Under the pieces are notes generated by a model. It worked only from the letters and a program-made list of their open reading frames with translations, had not been told where the DNA came from and made no database searches. Positions 8,413 through 16,876 of a DNA stretch of 64,000 nt are shown here, piece by piece. Source of the stretch: Martelella alba (GTDB lineage: Bacteria > Pseudomonadota > Alphaproteobacteria > Rhizobiales > Rhizobiaceae); the NCBI RefSeq assembly GCF_006516955.1, contig NZ_VHLG01000004.1:372001-436000 (forward strand), given 5' to 3'. The translations under genes were made by a program, and so were the position numbers. Every line of letters begins with the position of its first letter. The first letter of the stretch is position 1.

Positions 8413-9186
8413 ATGAATAATCCCAGTCTGCAGCAGACCGCGTCTGTCTCGCTTTCGCTGCTCGATCTGACCAATCTGCAGGATGAGTGCACAGACGCTG
8501 ATATCAAGGATCTGGTGGCCCGCGCCCATTCGCCCTACGGTCCGACAGCGGCAATCTGCATCTGGCCGCGCTTTGTCGCGCTCGCCCGCCAGATGCTCGG
8601 CGATGACCATATGATCAAGATCGCAACCGTGGTGAATTTCCCCGGTGGCAACCTGCCCTTGTCCGAAGTCGAGGAAGAGACCGAACGCGCCATCCGCGAC
8701 GGGGCGGACGAGATCGACCTCGTCATCCCCTACGAAAAGCTGAAGGCCGGCAATGAATGGGCTGTCAGCGAGATGGTGCGCGCCATCCGCTTCCAGTGCC
8801 GCGAACCCGTTCTGCTGAAGGTGATTCTGGAGACCGGCGAGCTTGGCGATGCCGCACTCATTCGCCGTGCTGCCGAAATTGCCATCGAGGAAGGGGCGGA
8901 TTTCATCAAGACCTCGACCGGCAAGGTGGCCATCAACGCCACGCTTGAGGCTGCCGATATCATGCTCGGCGTGATCCGCAACACCGAACGCCGGGTCGGC
9001 TTCAAGCCCGCTGGCGGCATTTCCAGTGTGGCTGATGCCAGGCTCTATCTCAGCCTTGCCGAAACGGTGATGGGCGAAGGCTGGGTCTTGCCGTCAACGT
9101 TCCGCTTCGGCGCTTCAAGCCTGATGACCGATATTCTCAACATTCTCGATGGCCGCCAGTCGACCGCCATTTCCGGCGGATACTGA
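8413..9186 (+). CDS. deoC: Deoxyribose-phosphate aldolase
   Basis: DeoC cleaves 2-deoxyribose-5-phosphate into acetaldehyde and glyceraldehyde-3-phosphate, the last step of deoxynucleoside catabolism. The 257-residue TIM barrel shows VVNFPGGNL, GADEIDLVIPY and the Schiff-base lysine motif DFIKTSTGK, followed by VGFKPAGGIS with the second catalytic Lys. The start has GGGGGA eight bases upstream. The phosphopentomutase (deoB) needed between the phosphorylases and this aldolase is not in the cluster and must lie elsewhere. Confidence 0.94.
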   Translation: MNNPSLQQTASVSLSLLDLTNLQDECTDADIKDLVARAHSPYGPTAAICIWPRFVALARQMLGDDHMIKIATVVNFPGGNLPLSEVEEETERAIRDGADEIDLVIPYEKLKAGNEWAVSEMVRAIRFQCREPVLLKVILETGELGDAALIRRAAEIAIEEGADFIKTSTGKVAINATLEAADIMLGVIRNTERRVGFKPAGGISSVADARLYLSLAETVMGEGWVLPSTFRFGASSLMTDILNILDGRQSTAISGGY

Positions 9187-9191
9187 CAGCG

Positions 9192-10502
9192 ATGCTGCCG
9201 CAGGAGACCATTCGCCGGAAACGCGATGGCCTGACGCTTGATGAGGGCGAAATCGCCGCTTTCATCACCGGGCTGAGCGATGAAAGCGTCACCGAAGGCC
9301 AGGCGGCAGCCTTTGCCATGGCGGTCTATTTCAGCGGCATGAACCGTGCCGAGACCGTGGCGCTGACCAAAGCCATGCGTGACAGCGGCGATGAGCTGAC
9401 CTGGGCGAAGAGCGACCGGCCGATCGCCGACAAGCATTCAACCGGCGGTATTGGCGACAATGTCTCGTTGATGCTGGCGCCGATTGCCGCTGCCGCCGGC
9501 CTTGCCGTGCCGATGATTTCCGGGCGCGGTCTCGGCGCCACCGGCGGCACGCTCGACAAGCTTGAATCCATCCCCGGCTACAATACAACGCCGGATGAGA
9601 CACTGTTCCGCAAGGTTGTGGCTGAAACCGGCGCGGCGATCATCGGCCAGACCAGCGACCTGGCCCCGGCCGACCGCAGGCTCTATGCCATCCGCGATGT
9701 AACGGCGACGGTGGAATCCATGCCGCTGATCGTCGCCTCGATCCTGTCCAAGAAACTCGCCGCCGGTCTCCAGACACTGGTTCTTGACGTCAAGAGCGGG
9801 AGCGGCGCTTTCATGGACACGCCGGAAAAGGCGGCAGAGCTTGCCCGTCTTCTGGTCGAGGTCGCCAATGGCGCCGGGCTGAAAACGACGGCGCTGATCA
9901 CCGACATGAACGAGCCGCTTGCCGATTCCGCCGGTAATGCCGTGGAAGTGCGCAATGCGCTCGCCTTCCTCAAGGGCGAGAAGACGGGCTCACGGCTTGA
10001 AGCCGTCACCATTGCCCTTGCAGCCGAGATGATTGCCGGTGCGGGCCTCGCCCCGACGCTTGGCGAAGCCGAAGCGCTGGCGCGCCGGGTTCTGGCCAAT
10101 GGATCGGCACTCGACCATTTCGCCCGCATGGTCACGGCCCTTGGCGGCCCGCATGATTTTGTCGAGCGGCCCGAACTCCATCTCGGCCTGTCACCGGTCA
10201 CGCGTGCGGCCTCAGCCCCCAGGGCCGGATATCTCTCACGCGTCGATGCCCGGGCCGTCGGGATGAGCGTTGTCGCTCTTGGCGGCGGCCGCACCCGTCC
10301 CCAGGACAGGATTGACCATTGCGTCGGCTTTTCCTGCCTGCTGCCGCTCGGCAGCTTTGTGGAGAAGGGCGATCCGCTCGCCCTTGTTCATGCCCGCAAC
10401 GACGATGACGCCCATCAGGGCGAAGCCGACATCATTGCAGCTTATACGCTCAGCGATGAGAAGCCTGCGGAACGCCCGCTGATTGCCGGGCGGTTTCAGT
10501 GA
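9192..10502 (+). CDS. deoA: Thymidine phosphorylase
   Basis: The enzyme phosphorolyses thymidine and deoxyuridine to base plus deoxyribose-1-phosphate. The 436-residue product has the family order: an alpha helical domain (KRDGLTLDEGEIAAFI), the phosphate- and base-binding signature DKHSTGGIGDNVS, GRGLGATGGTLDKLESIPGY, the catalytic DVKSGSGAFM block and the C-terminal PYNP_C domain (ALGGGRTRPQDRIDHCVG). It is the last gene of the nucleoside operon and its 3' end overlaps the convergent usg gene by 7 bp, so no room remains for a dedicated terminator. Confidence 0.94.
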   Translation: MLPQETIRRKRDGLTLDEGEIAAFITGLSDESVTEGQAAAFAMAVYFSGMNRAETVALTKAMRDSGDELTWAKSDRPIADKHSTGGIGDNVSLMLAPIAAAAGLAVPMISGRGLGATGGTLDKLESIPGYNTTPDETLFRKVVAETGAAIIGQTSDLAPADRRLYAIRDVTATVESMPLIVASILSKKLAAGLQTLVLDVKSGSGAFMDTPEKAAELARLLVEVANGAGLKTTALITDMNEPLADSAGNAVEVRNALAFLKGEKTGSRLEAVTIALAAEMIAGAGLAPTLGEAEALARRVLANGSALDHFARMVTALGGPHDFVERPELHLGLSPVTRAASAPRAGYLSRVDARAVGMSVVALGGGRTRPQDRIDHCVGFSCLLPLGSFVEKGDPLALVHARNDDDAHQGEADIIAAYTLSDEKPAERPLIAGRFQ

Positions 10503-10768
10503 AGGGTCAGCTCCCCTGAGAGCTGCTGGCATTCATCCGGACCAATCAGCCGCTGATGCGTATAACGCACCGAATGCAGCGGTCCATCGAGATTTTCTTC
10601 CCAGAATTTCAGGAATTTACGCATTGCGGGAAAATCCGGCGCGACGTCGTAGTTTTGCCAGATGAAGCTTTGCAGCAACGTTTCGAAATCAGGAAGGCGA
10701 TAAAGGATATGCGCGGTGGTCAGGCCGTAGCCTGCGACAAGCAATTCACGTTCAGATGCCAGATGCAT
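10496..10768 (-). CDS. usg: Usg family protein
   Basis: This is a 90-residue conserved protein (Usg family, first named as a gene linked to trp genes) of unknown biochemical role. Recognisable features are the start LASERELLVAGYGLTTAHILYRLPDFETLLQSFIWQ, given here only by its key pieces YGLTTA and YRLPD, plus LKFWEENLDGPLHSVRY. There is no signal peptide or membrane segment. It is monocistronic, convergent with deoA and overlapping its 3' end. GGGGA lies about eight bases before the ATG. Confidence 0.8.
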   Translation of the reverse strand: MHLASERELLVAGYGLTTAHILYRLPDFETLLQSFIWQNYDVAPDFPAMRKFLKFWEENLDGPLHSVRYTHQRLIGPDECQQLSGELTLH

Positions 10769-10887
10769 GCAGATGTCCCCTTTTTCTCAGAAGCAAGGCT
10801 TCCGTTTCATGTTGACATTTGCCAAGCCTGCCGTATTTTCCCGGCGGCATCAATTGATAAATAAATTTTCCTGTTAAAAAACAAATG

Positions 10888-10919
10888 TTTAGCAGCACAC
10901 TAAGGCGAGTGCTGCTAAA
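10888..10919 (-). terminator. Terminator downstream of the aldo-keto reductase gene
   Basis: An 11-bp perfect stem (10888-10898 with 10909-10919; TTTAGCAGCAC / GTGCTGCTAAA) lies 11 nt past the stop at 10931. On the minus strand it is followed by a T-rich stretch (CATTTGTTTTTT). Confidence 0.8.
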
Positions 10920-10930
10920 TTTTCATAACC

Positions 10931-11752
10931 TCAGTCGAAGGTCGGGCCCCATTCCGGGCTGACAATGCGTGCGCCGCTGTCGAGGCCCTTGAGTCGTTCC
11001 ATTTCTGCCGCAGACAGGCTGATATCGGCAGCCGCCAGGTTCTCCGCCGCGCGGCTTCTGTTGCTCGATGTGGGAATGGCGATGATGCCCAGATGCAGGA
11101 GATAGGCGAGCGCGACAGCACCGGCGGAAACGCCATGCGCTTTGGCGATCTCGTTCAACACCGGATCATCCTTCACCCTGCCCTGCGCCAGAGGTGAATA
11201 GGCGGTGATCGGGATGTTGCGCTCTGCGCAGAAATCGGCAATCGGGCGGTTGTTCATGAAGACATGGCATTCGACCTGATTGGTGGCGATCTTGCGATCC
11301 CCGAGCAATGTCTCTGTCTCGGCAATCAGCGCTTTGGTGAAATTCGAAACGCCGATCCGCTTGGCGAGCCCGGCATCATAGACCTCGGCCAGCTGGCTGA
11401 CATAGGTTTCAAGCGGCACCTCGCCATGCTTTGAAGGCCAGTGCAGCAACAGCAGGTCGACATGATCGACCTTGAGTTTTTCGAGACTTTCATGAACGCT
11501 CGGCATCATCTTGCCGGCACCATAGTGATCCGGCCAGACCTTGGTCGTAATGAACATTTCCTCGCGCGGCAGACCGAAATCGCCAAGCGCCTGTCCCACC
11601 TCGGCCTCGTTTTCATAGATCTGCGCCGTGTCGACATGGCGGTAGCCCGCCTCAAGTGCAGCGATCAGCGCCTGATAGCCCTCATCTCCCTTGCGTTTCC
11701 AGGTGCCGAAACCAAGCTGCGGAATACCGTTGATCATTGCGATCTCGCTCAT
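10931..11752 (-). CDS. Aldo/keto reductase (2,5-diketo-D-gluconate reductase-like)
   Basis: A cytoplasmic NADPH-dependent oxidoreductase with an (alpha/beta)8 barrel, 273 residues. The AKR catalytic tetrad is readable: Asp and Tyr in HVDTAQIYENEAEVG, Lys in FITTKVW and His in LLLHWPS. Cofactor-binding blocks RIGVSNFTKA, NQVECH, YSPLAQGR and IPTSSNRSRAAENLAA are present. Length and motifs fit the short AKR5-type group; the substrate cannot be read from sequence. GAAGGAGA precedes the ATG. It is followed on the same strand by a hairpin terminator and is encoded downstream of a second, longer aldo-keto reductase. Confidence 0.88.
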   Translation of the reverse strand: MSEIAMINGIPQLGFGTWKRKGDEGYQALIAALEAGYRHVDTAQIYENEAEVGQALGDFGLPREEMFITTKVWPDHYGAGKMMPSVHESLEKLKVDHVDLLLLHWPSKHGEVPLETYVSQLAEVYDAGLAKRIGVSNFTKALIAETETLLGDRKIATNQVECHVFMNNRPIADFCAERNIPITAYSPLAQGRVKDDPVLNEIAKAHGVSAGAVALAYLLHLGIIAIPTSSNRSRAAENLAAADISLSAAEMERLKGLDSGARIVSPEWGPTFD

Positions 11753-11790
11753 GATAGTCTCCTTCAGGCAATATTTCCGGGAAAGGCCAT

Positions 11791-12822
11791 TCAGCCCTTC
11801 GGCAAAACGGGGCCGGTTCCGGCGCCGGTCTTTTTAATGGCAGCGGCAATTTCCGCCATATCCTCATCCGTCAGCTCCAGCGAAGCTGCGTCGATCCAGC
11901 CATCGATCTGTTCGGGCGCGCGTGCCCCGACAATGGCGCCGGTCAGTCCCGGCCAGGCCAGAACCCAGCCGATGGCAACCGCTGCCTGGCTGACGCCATG
12001 ACGTTCGGCGACCGGCTTCAGCGCATCGGCCAGCGCCAGATTGGCGGCAAGCTTTTCACCGTTGAACTGCTGATTGTTGCGGCGCCAGTCATTCTCCGGC
12101 AGGCTTTCGGCACGTTCCTTGCTGAAACGCCCGGTCAGAAGCCCGGCCTGCATTGGCGAATAGCAGATCACGCCGGTCTGATTCTCCAGGCACCAGGGCA
12201 GCAATTGTTCACCGCTATCGCGACGGATTGCCGAAAACGGCGGCTGCAGCGTATCGACATGGCCGATGGCTTCGGCCGCTTCCAGCTCGGCAACGGAATG
12301 GTTGGAAAGACCGGCGGCCCTGACCTTGCCTTCGCGACGCATCTCGCACAGCGTACCCCAATAATCTGCCAGCGGCACATCGCCGGAGGGCCAGTGGACC
12401 TGGTAGAGATCGATCTGTTCGACGCCAAGACGTTTCAGCGAAGCTTCCAGTTCGCGCCTCAGACTATCGGGATGGCCGATCCGCTTTGGCGGGGCGGCAT
12501 GATCAGCCTCATCCCAGACAACACCGCATTTGGTGAAGACATAAGGCCGTTCGGACAAAGGAATATCAGCAAGCGCGCGCCGCACCACATCCTCTGAATG
12601 GCCGAGGCCATAAACGGCAGCCGTATCGATCCAGTTGACACCAAGTGCCACGGCGCGACGAATGGCAGCAATTGATGCGCTGTCATCCTGATCGCCCCAG
12701 CCGGAGGCCCAGTCGCCACCACCGATCGCCCAGGCGCCGAAACCGGTGCGGGTGATCTTCATATCCGTCCTGCCAAATGCACGTTTGGGCAGATCCTGCC
12801 CTGTTCTTGCCGATTGTGCCAT
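11791..12822 (-). CDS. Aldo/keto reductase (AKR11/13-like)
   Basis: A second aldo-keto reductase, 343 residues, of a different subfamily from its neighbour. It has the start KRAFGRTDMKITRTGFGAWA, the tetrad blocks NWIDTAAVYGLGHSE, VFTKCGV and LYQVHWPSGDV, then AAGLSNHS and CYSPMQAGLLTGRF, and ends with IVGARAPEQIDGW. The start at 12822 keeps the family's typical N-terminal strand; an internal ATG at residue 21 would remove it. It lies 38 bp upstream of the other reductase and is probably co-transcribed. Its substrate is unknown. Confidence 0.87.
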   Translation of the reverse strand: MAQSARTGQDLPKRAFGRTDMKITRTGFGAWAIGGGDWASGWGDQDDSASIAAIRRAVALGVNWIDTAAVYGLGHSEDVVRRALADIPLSERPYVFTKCGVVWDEADHAAPPKRIGHPDSLRRELEASLKRLGVEQIDLYQVHWPSGDVPLADYWGTLCEMRREGKVRAAGLSNHSVAELEAAEAIGHVDTLQPPFSAIRRDSGEQLLPWCLENQTGVICYSPMQAGLLTGRFSKERAESLPENDWRRNNQQFNGEKLAANLALADALKPVAERHGVSQAAVAIGWVLAWPGLTGAIVGARAPEQIDGWIDAASLELTDEDMAEIAAAIKKTGAGTGPVLPKG

Positions 12823-12974
12823 GACCTGTCTTGCGCGGCAGATGCCACGTCCCCTCCTCTTTGAGACTGCAGTGAACGAGACCGGCGCGGAAGGCGCGGC
12901 CCAAAATGAATATCAAGACTAGCGGACCGGCAACGAACGGTCCATGCGGTCCGTCAGAAAGACGAAGGCCGGGA

Positions 12975-13406
12975 TCAGCTGTCCCGGCGCTTTTTACCCG
13001 TCGCATTGCGGGTGAACAGAAAGGCAAGGCCGGCGATGGCGGCCAGGCCGGAAATCGGCCTTTCCCTGATGATCGCCGGGAACAGCCCAAGAATGCCGCT
13101 CAGCATTTCGGCATTGGCGATACGGGCCTCCTCATAACGCAGCTTGTCCGCCCGGTTCATCAGCATGAGCCAGACGAGCGCAAAAAGCGCCAGCGCCAGA
13201 GAGGCAAGCGCCAGGGTCAACACCGCGCCCAGCGCACCGAGCTTTGTCGAAAGCCAGATGGCAAGCGCGGCAACGCCCCAGCCATAGGCTGAGAGAAGCA
13301 GGACGAAAATGATCGCGCCGGCAATGGCATTGCGTCGTGCCGCACGGCCAAGGGTTCGCCCATCCAAGCTGAGCGCAATGGCCGCAAGGTCGATGATGCG
13401 ATTCAT
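12975..13406 (-). CDS. YqjE-like membrane protein (DUF1469/phage-holin superfamily)
   Basis: The 143-residue protein has two long hydrophobic helices in the middle (AIIFVLLLSAYGWGVAALAI and ALASLALALFALVWLML) and a third weaker one near the C-terminus ending in a basic tail. It resembles YqjE/DUF1469 proteins, which sit beside YqjD in many proteobacteria, and the same pairing is seen here: the DUF883 gene ends 3 bp upstream. The role of the family is unclear; the phage-holin label reflects topology only. It is not evidence of a prophage. Confidence 0.65.
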   Translation of the reverse strand: MNRIIDLAAIALSLDGRTLGRAARRNAIAGAIIFVLLLSAYGWGVAALAIWLSTKLGALGAVLTLALASLALALFALVWLMLMNRADKLRYEEARIANAEMLSGILGLFPAIIRERPISGLAAIAGLAFLFTRNATGKKRRDS

Positions 13407-13409
13407 GGC

Positions 13410-13781
13410 TCAGCGCCGGGTAAAGAGCGCGGCCAGAAAACCAATGCTGGCAGCAATGGCAACCGACTGGATCGGCTTCATGCGGATCCGCTCCTCGACC
13501 TCTTCCTCAAAGGAAATTGCCTCCTCCCGGGCGCGTTCATAGGCGTCCTGGGTTGCCGCATAGGCCTCATCACGAATGCGTTCGGCCCGCGCCTTGGCGG
13601 ATGCCACGCCCTCTTCGGCGCGCGCCTTGGCCTCTGCTGCCTTTTCCGTGCCGAGGTCGCCAATCACCTTGGTCAGCTTGGCGATATCGTCGCGGAGCTG
13701 ATCGATCTGAAGCTGGATATCCTCAGGCGTGGTCTTGGCCGTTTCGCCCGTATCCTTCGCCGTCGCTTTTGCTGCAACCAT
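13410..13781 (-). CDS. YqjD/ElaB-like (DUF883) ribosome-associated membrane protein
   Basis: The 123-residue protein has a long Ala/Glu/Lys/Arg-rich region predicted to be coiled coil (DDIAKLTKVIGDLGTEKAAEAKARAEE and onward, named here by extent, residues about 25-95). A single C-terminal helix follows, PIQSVAIAASIGFLAALFTRR, with the terminal Arg pair typical of the DUF883 family. E. coli YqjD anchors stationary-phase ribosomes at the inner membrane; that role is inferred by family. I start at 13781 because GGAG lies 8 nt upstream; the frame extends a further 16 codons without a ribosome-binding site. Confidence 0.72.
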   Translation of the reverse strand: MVAAKATAKDTGETAKTTPEDIQLQIDQLRDDIAKLTKVIGDLGTEKAAEAKARAEEGVASAKARAERIRDEAYAATQDAYERAREEAISFEEEVEERIRMKPIQSVAIAASIGFLAALFTRR

Positions 13782-13948
13782 GTTCTTTCTCCGTCGTTGA
13801 AACTGGCAACCTAACTGGGAAATGCGCAAGCTGCCCTGTCAGTTCCATCACGAGAAATGCGCATTCCTCAGATGCTCAGAAAAACATATAGGAAGTGCTG
13901 ACGATCTTCACAGACTTCTTTCGCCGGACGGGGCGAAAAAACATGATT

Positions 13949-14155
13949 TCAGCCGGCCGCAGGCAGCGATATTCCCTCGACAGTGCCCTTGCCGACATGT
14001 GCCATGATCGCACGGCGCAGATCATCCATCGTGTCATAAATCCGGCCATCAAGCCCATGAACATGAAATTTCACCGCGACAAAGCGCAACCGCCCGTCAT
14101 CGGGCACGACAATTCCCACCGGTTGCCCGGCATATTCCACCATCTGCTTTTTCAT
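13949..14155 (-). CDS. Small conserved hypothetical protein (68 aa)
   Basis: The product starts MKKQMVEYAGQPVGIVVPDD and continues with GRLRFVAVKFHVHGLDGRIYD. This is a compact, beta-strand-rich pattern that I associate with small uncharacterised proteins of Rhizobiales, but I cannot name a family with certainty. There is no signal peptide, membrane segment or Cys. It is alone on its strand, with 460 bp of AT-richer DNA upstream that presumably carries its promoter. It could be a regulator-sized or toxin-antitoxin-like protein, but no partner gene is visible. Confidence 0.5.
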   Translation of the reverse strand: MKKQMVEYAGQPVGIVVPDDGRLRFVAVKFHVHGLDGRIYDTMDDLRRAIMAHVGKGTVEGISLPAAG

Positions 14156-14613
14156 GAACGTATCCGGCCATCGCCAAGCGACAGCCCGCCCTTTCGATTT
14201 TCAACCTTGAGGAGTTTCCTGCGATTATTTCGTAAGCTGAAGACAGCACATTCGCATGGTATTCCGGCGACGGAAGGTGCACGGAATCGATATTTTGCGC
14301 ATCATGGTAGACATCAAGCGCTCCCTCTTGCAGTCGTTTCGACGGCGGTTCACATGGTTCTTTATAGACCGAACCACGCGCCACGAACAGAATTGTAAAT
14401 CGTCTGTGTGACGGATTTCTTTCGGAAAATTGTCAAAAACCCGGCAAATCCTAAAAGAAAATTTTAATTTTTTGGACAGTCGGAAATTCGCTCCGCCCGT
14501 TCAGCGGAGAAAATAGGCGCAAGGCCAATCATAACAAGAGGGCGCCGACAGAAAAACCCACCCCCTCGTACAAATACAACCCTAAGGTTTACATTTTTTT
14601 ACCCGTAAATAGC
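14156..14613. other. 458-bp gene-poor intergenic region
   Basis: Between the 68-aa gene and purU the DNA turns AT-rich, especially 14390-14510. I see no convincing gene, tRNA or strong hairpin; a 95-codon minus-strand frame at 14097-14384 has non-native codon use and overlaps the 68-aa gene. A weak inverted repeat (GAGGG ... CCCTC, 14540-14568) may serve purU termination. Confidence 0.4.
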
Positions 14614-15498
14614 TCAGCCCATACGTTCCGAAGCATAGGAACCGGCCGAAGGCGGGAAGACAACCGTGCGGTTGCCATTGATGAAGACGCGGTGATGAAT
14701 ATGGGCATGGACGGCGCGGGCCAGAACCAAAGCCTCGACATCGCGACCAAGCGCAACATAATCATCCGCGCTCTGGGCATGGGTGATGCGCACCGTCTCC
14801 TGCTCAATGATCGGGCCTTCATCCAGCGCGGGTGTGACATAATGCGCTGTCGCCCCGATCAGCTTCACGCCGCGCTGATAGGCCTGCTTGTAAGGATTGG
14901 CACCCTTGAAGGACGGCAGGAAGGAGTGGTGAATATTGATCACCTGACCTTCCATGCGCTCGCAAAGCCTGTCGGACAGGATCTGCATGTAGCGCGCCAG
15001 CACGACGAGTTCGGCCCCGGTTTCATCGACAAGCTCCAGCAGCTTTTCCTCTGCCGCCGCCTTGGTCTCCTTGCGCACCGGAATATGATAGAAGGGGATA
15101 TCATGATTGACGACGAGCTTCTGATAATCGAGATGGTTCGACACGACGCCGACAATATCGATCGGCAGAGCACCAATGCGCCAGCGGTAAAGCAGGTCAT
15201 TCAGGCAGTGACCGAAACGCGAAACCATGATCAGCGTCTTGATGCGATGCTCGCCATCATGCAATTTGAAATTCATTTCAAAAGGCGCAGCGACCGCCTC
15301 AAAGCCCTCCCGGAGGCTCTCCAGACTGGCGCCTGTCTCCGGAATGAAGCTGACACGCATGAAGAACTTGCCGGTCTCAAGATCGTCAAACTGCGAACTG
15401 TCGACGATGTTGCAACCCTCATTGGCCAGATAGCCGGAAATGGCGGCCACGATCCCACGGGTGGAACGGCAGGTTACGGTCAAGACATAGTTCTTCAT
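14614..15498 (-). CDS. purU: Formyltetrahydrofolate deformylase
   Basis: PurU hydrolyses 10-formyl-THF to formate and THF, balancing one-carbon pools and supplying formate. The 294-residue protein has an N-terminal ACT domain (YVLTVTCRSTRGIVAAISGYL, residues about 3-80) and a formyl-transferase fold. That fold carries the catalytic Asn-His region INIHHSFLPSFKGANPYKQA and GATAHYVTPALDEGPIIEQ with the Asp. The start at 15498 (MKNY) gives the usual family N-terminus; an ATG four codons earlier is equally possible. The gene is monocistronic, divergent from a GH5 gene. Confidence 0.93.
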   Translation of the reverse strand: MKNYVLTVTCRSTRGIVAAISGYLANEGCNIVDSSQFDDLETGKFFMRVSFIPETGASLESLREGFEAVAAPFEMNFKLHDGEHRIKTLIMVSRFGHCLNDLLYRWRIGALPIDIVGVVSNHLDYQKLVVNHDIPFYHIPVRKETKAAAEEKLLELVDETGAELVVLARYMQILSDRLCERMEGQVINIHHSFLPSFKGANPYKQAYQRGVKLIGATAHYVTPALDEGPIIEQETVRITHAQSADDYVALGRDVEALVLARAVHAHIHHRVFINGNRTVVFPPSAGSYASERMG

Positions 15499-15782
15499 TT
15501 CAGGTCCCATCTAAACCCGCCCGACATGGCGGCAATCCGCTCTAGAACATCGCAATCAGGCTTGCAACCGCAAGACCGCCCGATGTGGCTTTACAGCCCC
15601 ATCAAACATGGCAAGGTCTGGACAGGCAGCCACGTCCGCGACGTGAAAATGCGTGTCACCGTCATTTTCCTGCGTTGGGATCAGCAAAAAAGACACCGCT
15701 TTCACATTTATTTGACCTTTTCTTTCGACTATTCTTTTTGAGTAAGTTTGCCCGGACATTTCGGGCTGAGATGGAGTAAACG

Positions 15783-16865
15783 ATGCCCACGGGATTTCGG
15801 CCATGGACCTTCCCTTTGAGACATTACCGGAAATTTGCACATATGGCGCTTGCCGCAGCATTGGCCTTTGCGCCGTTTTCATCGGCGGCAGCCTGTGAGA
15901 TGAGCCTGCGCGGGATCAATCTGGCCAGCGCCGAATTCGGCGTTCCGGGCGATGCCTATGGCACCGGCTATATCTATCCGACAGAAGCGGTGATCGAGAA
16001 ATTTGCCGATGCAAAATTCAATACGATCCGCCTTCCCTTTTTGTGGGAGCGGCTGCAGCCCACACTCATGCAATCGCTCGATGCCGATGAACTGAACCGG
16101 ATCCGCGATACGGTGAAGCTGGCGCATAAATATAATATGGCGATCATTCTCGATCCGCATAATTATGCCCGCTACTATGGCAATCTGATCGGCAGTCCGC
16201 AGGTGCCGGTCGAAGCCTTCGCCGATTTCTGGAAGCGGCTCGGCGCTGTCTTTGCCAATGATGACGGTGTGATCTACGGGCTGATGAACGAGCCCTACGA
16301 CATTGAGGCCAATGACTGGCTGACGGCTGCCAACGCTGCCATCAGCGCCATCAGAACGATCGGTGCCGGCAATTTCCTGCTCGTGCCCGGTACAGCATGG
16401 ACCGGTGCACATAGCTGGGAACAGACCTTTTACGGCCCGTCCAATGCCTCGGTGATGACCGGTGTTGTCGATACCAGCAACAATTTTGCCTATGAAGTCC
16501 ATCAATATACCGACAGCGATTATTCAGGCAAAGCGGCTGACTGCACCAATATCACCGGCGCTGTCGACAGCCTGAAACAGTTTACCGACTGGCTCAATGC
16601 CAACAATGCTCAGGGTTTTCTCGGTGAGTTTGGCACGACCGATGGCCTGAACTGCCTGATAGGGCTGAAGCAGATGGTTGATATCATCCACAACGATCCC
16701 AAGGCCTGGGTTGGCTGGGCCTACTGGGCCAGCGGCGACTGGTGGCAAAAGGGCACGCCGATGATCATCCAGCCCAATCCCCGCGATGGCGGCAGCCAGC
16801 AGTTGCGCACACTGGAGCCAATCCTGAACGATCCCGATACGGACAGAACCAGCTGCAACGGCTGA
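15783..16865 (+). CDS. Exported glycoside hydrolase family 5 (endoglucanase-like)
   Basis: The 360-residue protein starts with a long basic N-region and a hydrophobic Sec signal ([16 protein letters not shown], cleavage about residue 37), so the enzyme is exported. The mature part has GH5 landmarks: [25 protein letters not shown], the LDPHNYARY strand, the acid/base Glu in [20 protein letters not shown] and the nucleophile Glu in [10 protein letters not shown]. Activity on beta-1,4-glucan or a related plant polymer is inferred. GGAG lies 8 nt before the ATG. It is a single gene between purU and epmA, with no carbohydrate-binding module. Confidence 0.85.
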   Translation: MPTGFRPWTFPLRHYRKFAHMALAAALAFAPFSSAAACEMSLRGINLASAEFGVPGDAYGTGYIYPTEAVIEKFADAKFNTIRLPFLWERLQPTLMQSLDADELNRIRDTVKLAHKYNMAIILDPHNYARYYGNLIGSPQVPVEAFADFWKRLGAVFANDDGVIYGLMNEPYDIEANDWLTAANAAISAIRTIGAGNFLLVPGTAWTGAHSWEQTFYGPSNASVMTGVVDTSNNFAYEVHQYTDSDYSGKAADCTNITGAVDSLKQFTDWLNANNAQGFLGEFGTTDGLNCLIGLKQMVDIIHNDPKAWVGWAYWASGDWWQKGTPMIIQPNPRDGGSQQLRTLEPILNDPDTDRTSCNG

Positions 16866-16876
16866 GCATGATCCAG

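Noticed and set aside
11791..12822. Start of the longer aldo-keto reductase at internal Met 21
   Set aside because: It would remove the N-terminal KRAFGRTDMKI segment that aligns with the first strand of the family.
12975..13406. Possible prophage holin
   Set aside because: The holin superfamily label comes from topology only. The pairing with a DUF883 gene identifies it as YqjE-like, and no phage genes are nearby.
14097..14384. A 95-codon minus-strand frame overlapping the 68-aa gene
   Set aside because: It overlaps the better-supported 68-aa frame out of phase and shows no family features.
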